A program made the position numbers and the translations under genes. The notes beneath the pieces were generated by a model. The model worked only from the letters and a program-made list of their open reading frames with translations, was not told where the DNA came from and searched no databases. A stretch of 6,589 bases of DNA from DAOTWA01 sp034435955 (GTDB lineage Bacteria > Chloroflexota > Anaerolineae > Anaerolineales > Anaerolineaceae): positions 1 to 6,589 of the forward strand of contig DAOTWA010000002.1 of assembly GCA_034435955.1 (NCBI GenBank). Direction: 5' to 3'. The first letter of the stretch is position 1, and every line of letters begins with the position of its first letter. Shown in pieces: positions 6,419-6,589 of this stretch.

Positions 6419-6589
6419 CAATTCCCCGCGGCGCCGCCGCTGGAACGGCCCGATGATCCCGAAGGTCCACCCGAAGGAGGCGCGCCACCTGGGGGTTCGC
6501 CTCTGCTGAAGATGCCGCCGAACAGACCGCCGAAGAGGCCTCCTTGCCGGGTGCCTGTCGTAGACGTGGAAGTTGCGCTGGGCGGGTTC
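6418..6589 (-). CDS. C-terminal end of a gene cut by the window edge, probably MacA/HlyD-type adaptor
   Basis: Only the last 56 codons and the TGA stop (6418-6420) are present; the gene continues beyond the right edge. The visible part is a low-complexity tail: a Ser/Thr stretch (SATSTSTTGT), then GGLFGGLFGGIFSR (encoded at 6508-6543 apart from the last two residues), then a Gly/Pro/Ser-rich end (GEPPGGAPPSGG and SGRSSGGAAGN). There is no folded domain to identify. It lies 10 bases upstream of the ATPase start, on the same strand. In MacAB-like and YknXYZ-like operons the gene directly before the ATPase usually encodes the membrane-fusion adaptor, and glycine-rich tails occur on such adaptors. 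The identity is therefore an inference from position and composition. That it is a real coding end is supported by frame, composition and the ribosome binding site overlapping its stop. Confidence 0.6.
   Translation of the reverse strand, partial: NPPSATSTSTTGTRQGGLFGGLFGGIFSRGEPPGGAPPSGGPSGSSGRSSGGAAGN

Noticed and set aside
6408..6488. Longer start of the ABC ATPase at 6488.
   Set aside because: The extra 27 residues overlap the end of the upstream gene in another frame and are unlike ABC N-termini, whereas ATG 6407 has a perfect AGGAGG six bases upstream.
1..6589. CRISPR arrays, tRNA genes, insertion sequences or phage attachment sites.
   Set aside because: I looked for regularly spaced repeats, cloverleaf signatures, transposase motifs and long terminal inverted repeats and saw none.

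Overview
The window is GC-rich bacterial DNA with tightly packed genes. The protein styles suggest an environmental member of the Chloroflexota, perhaps Anaerolineae: a Thr/Pro-rich linker of the TPLPTNTPAPTPTAT kind after a lipobox, a BaeS/ResE-like kinase with a DIAHDLRTPL box, and a MacB-type exporter with a lipoprotein but no visible outer-membrane partner. This assignment is an inference from style, not from a marker gene.

Layout. Positions 1-60 hold nothing I can assign. A strong sigma70-type promoter (61-89) drives a short bacterial signal recognition particle RNA (4.5S type, gene ffs, 96-208, + strand). Seven bases after the end of that RNA starts a class I SAM-dependent methyltransferase with a C-terminal Trm112-like zinc ribbon (216-1163, +). 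It converges, across a 44-base gap without a clear terminator, on a long minus-strand gene cluster.

The minus-strand cluster, read from the right edge leftwards, is: the C-terminal tail of a gene cut by the window edge (6418-6589), probably the MacA/HlyD-type adaptor; a MacB/LolD-type ABC ATPase (5724-6407); a MacB-type FtsX permease (4495-5727, overlapping the ATPase by ATGA); a secreted lipoprotein of unknown function (3438-4445); an OmpR/PhoB-type response regulator (2663-3370); and a membrane histidine kinase (1208-2632). Gaps are 10, -4, 49, 67 and 30 bases, so the set looks like one operon.

How it may work. The ABC proteins and the adaptor would form an export or envelope-defence pump for peptides, lipids or drugs. 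The kinase would sense the cell surface through a domain of about 140 residues and phosphorylate the regulator, which probably controls its own operon. The lipoprotein between the pump genes and the signalling genes is the least explained part and the best candidate for something new, either as a pump accessory or as a surface sensor partner. The SRP RNA and methyltransferase form a separate unit in which the RNA and the coding region seem to share one promoter.
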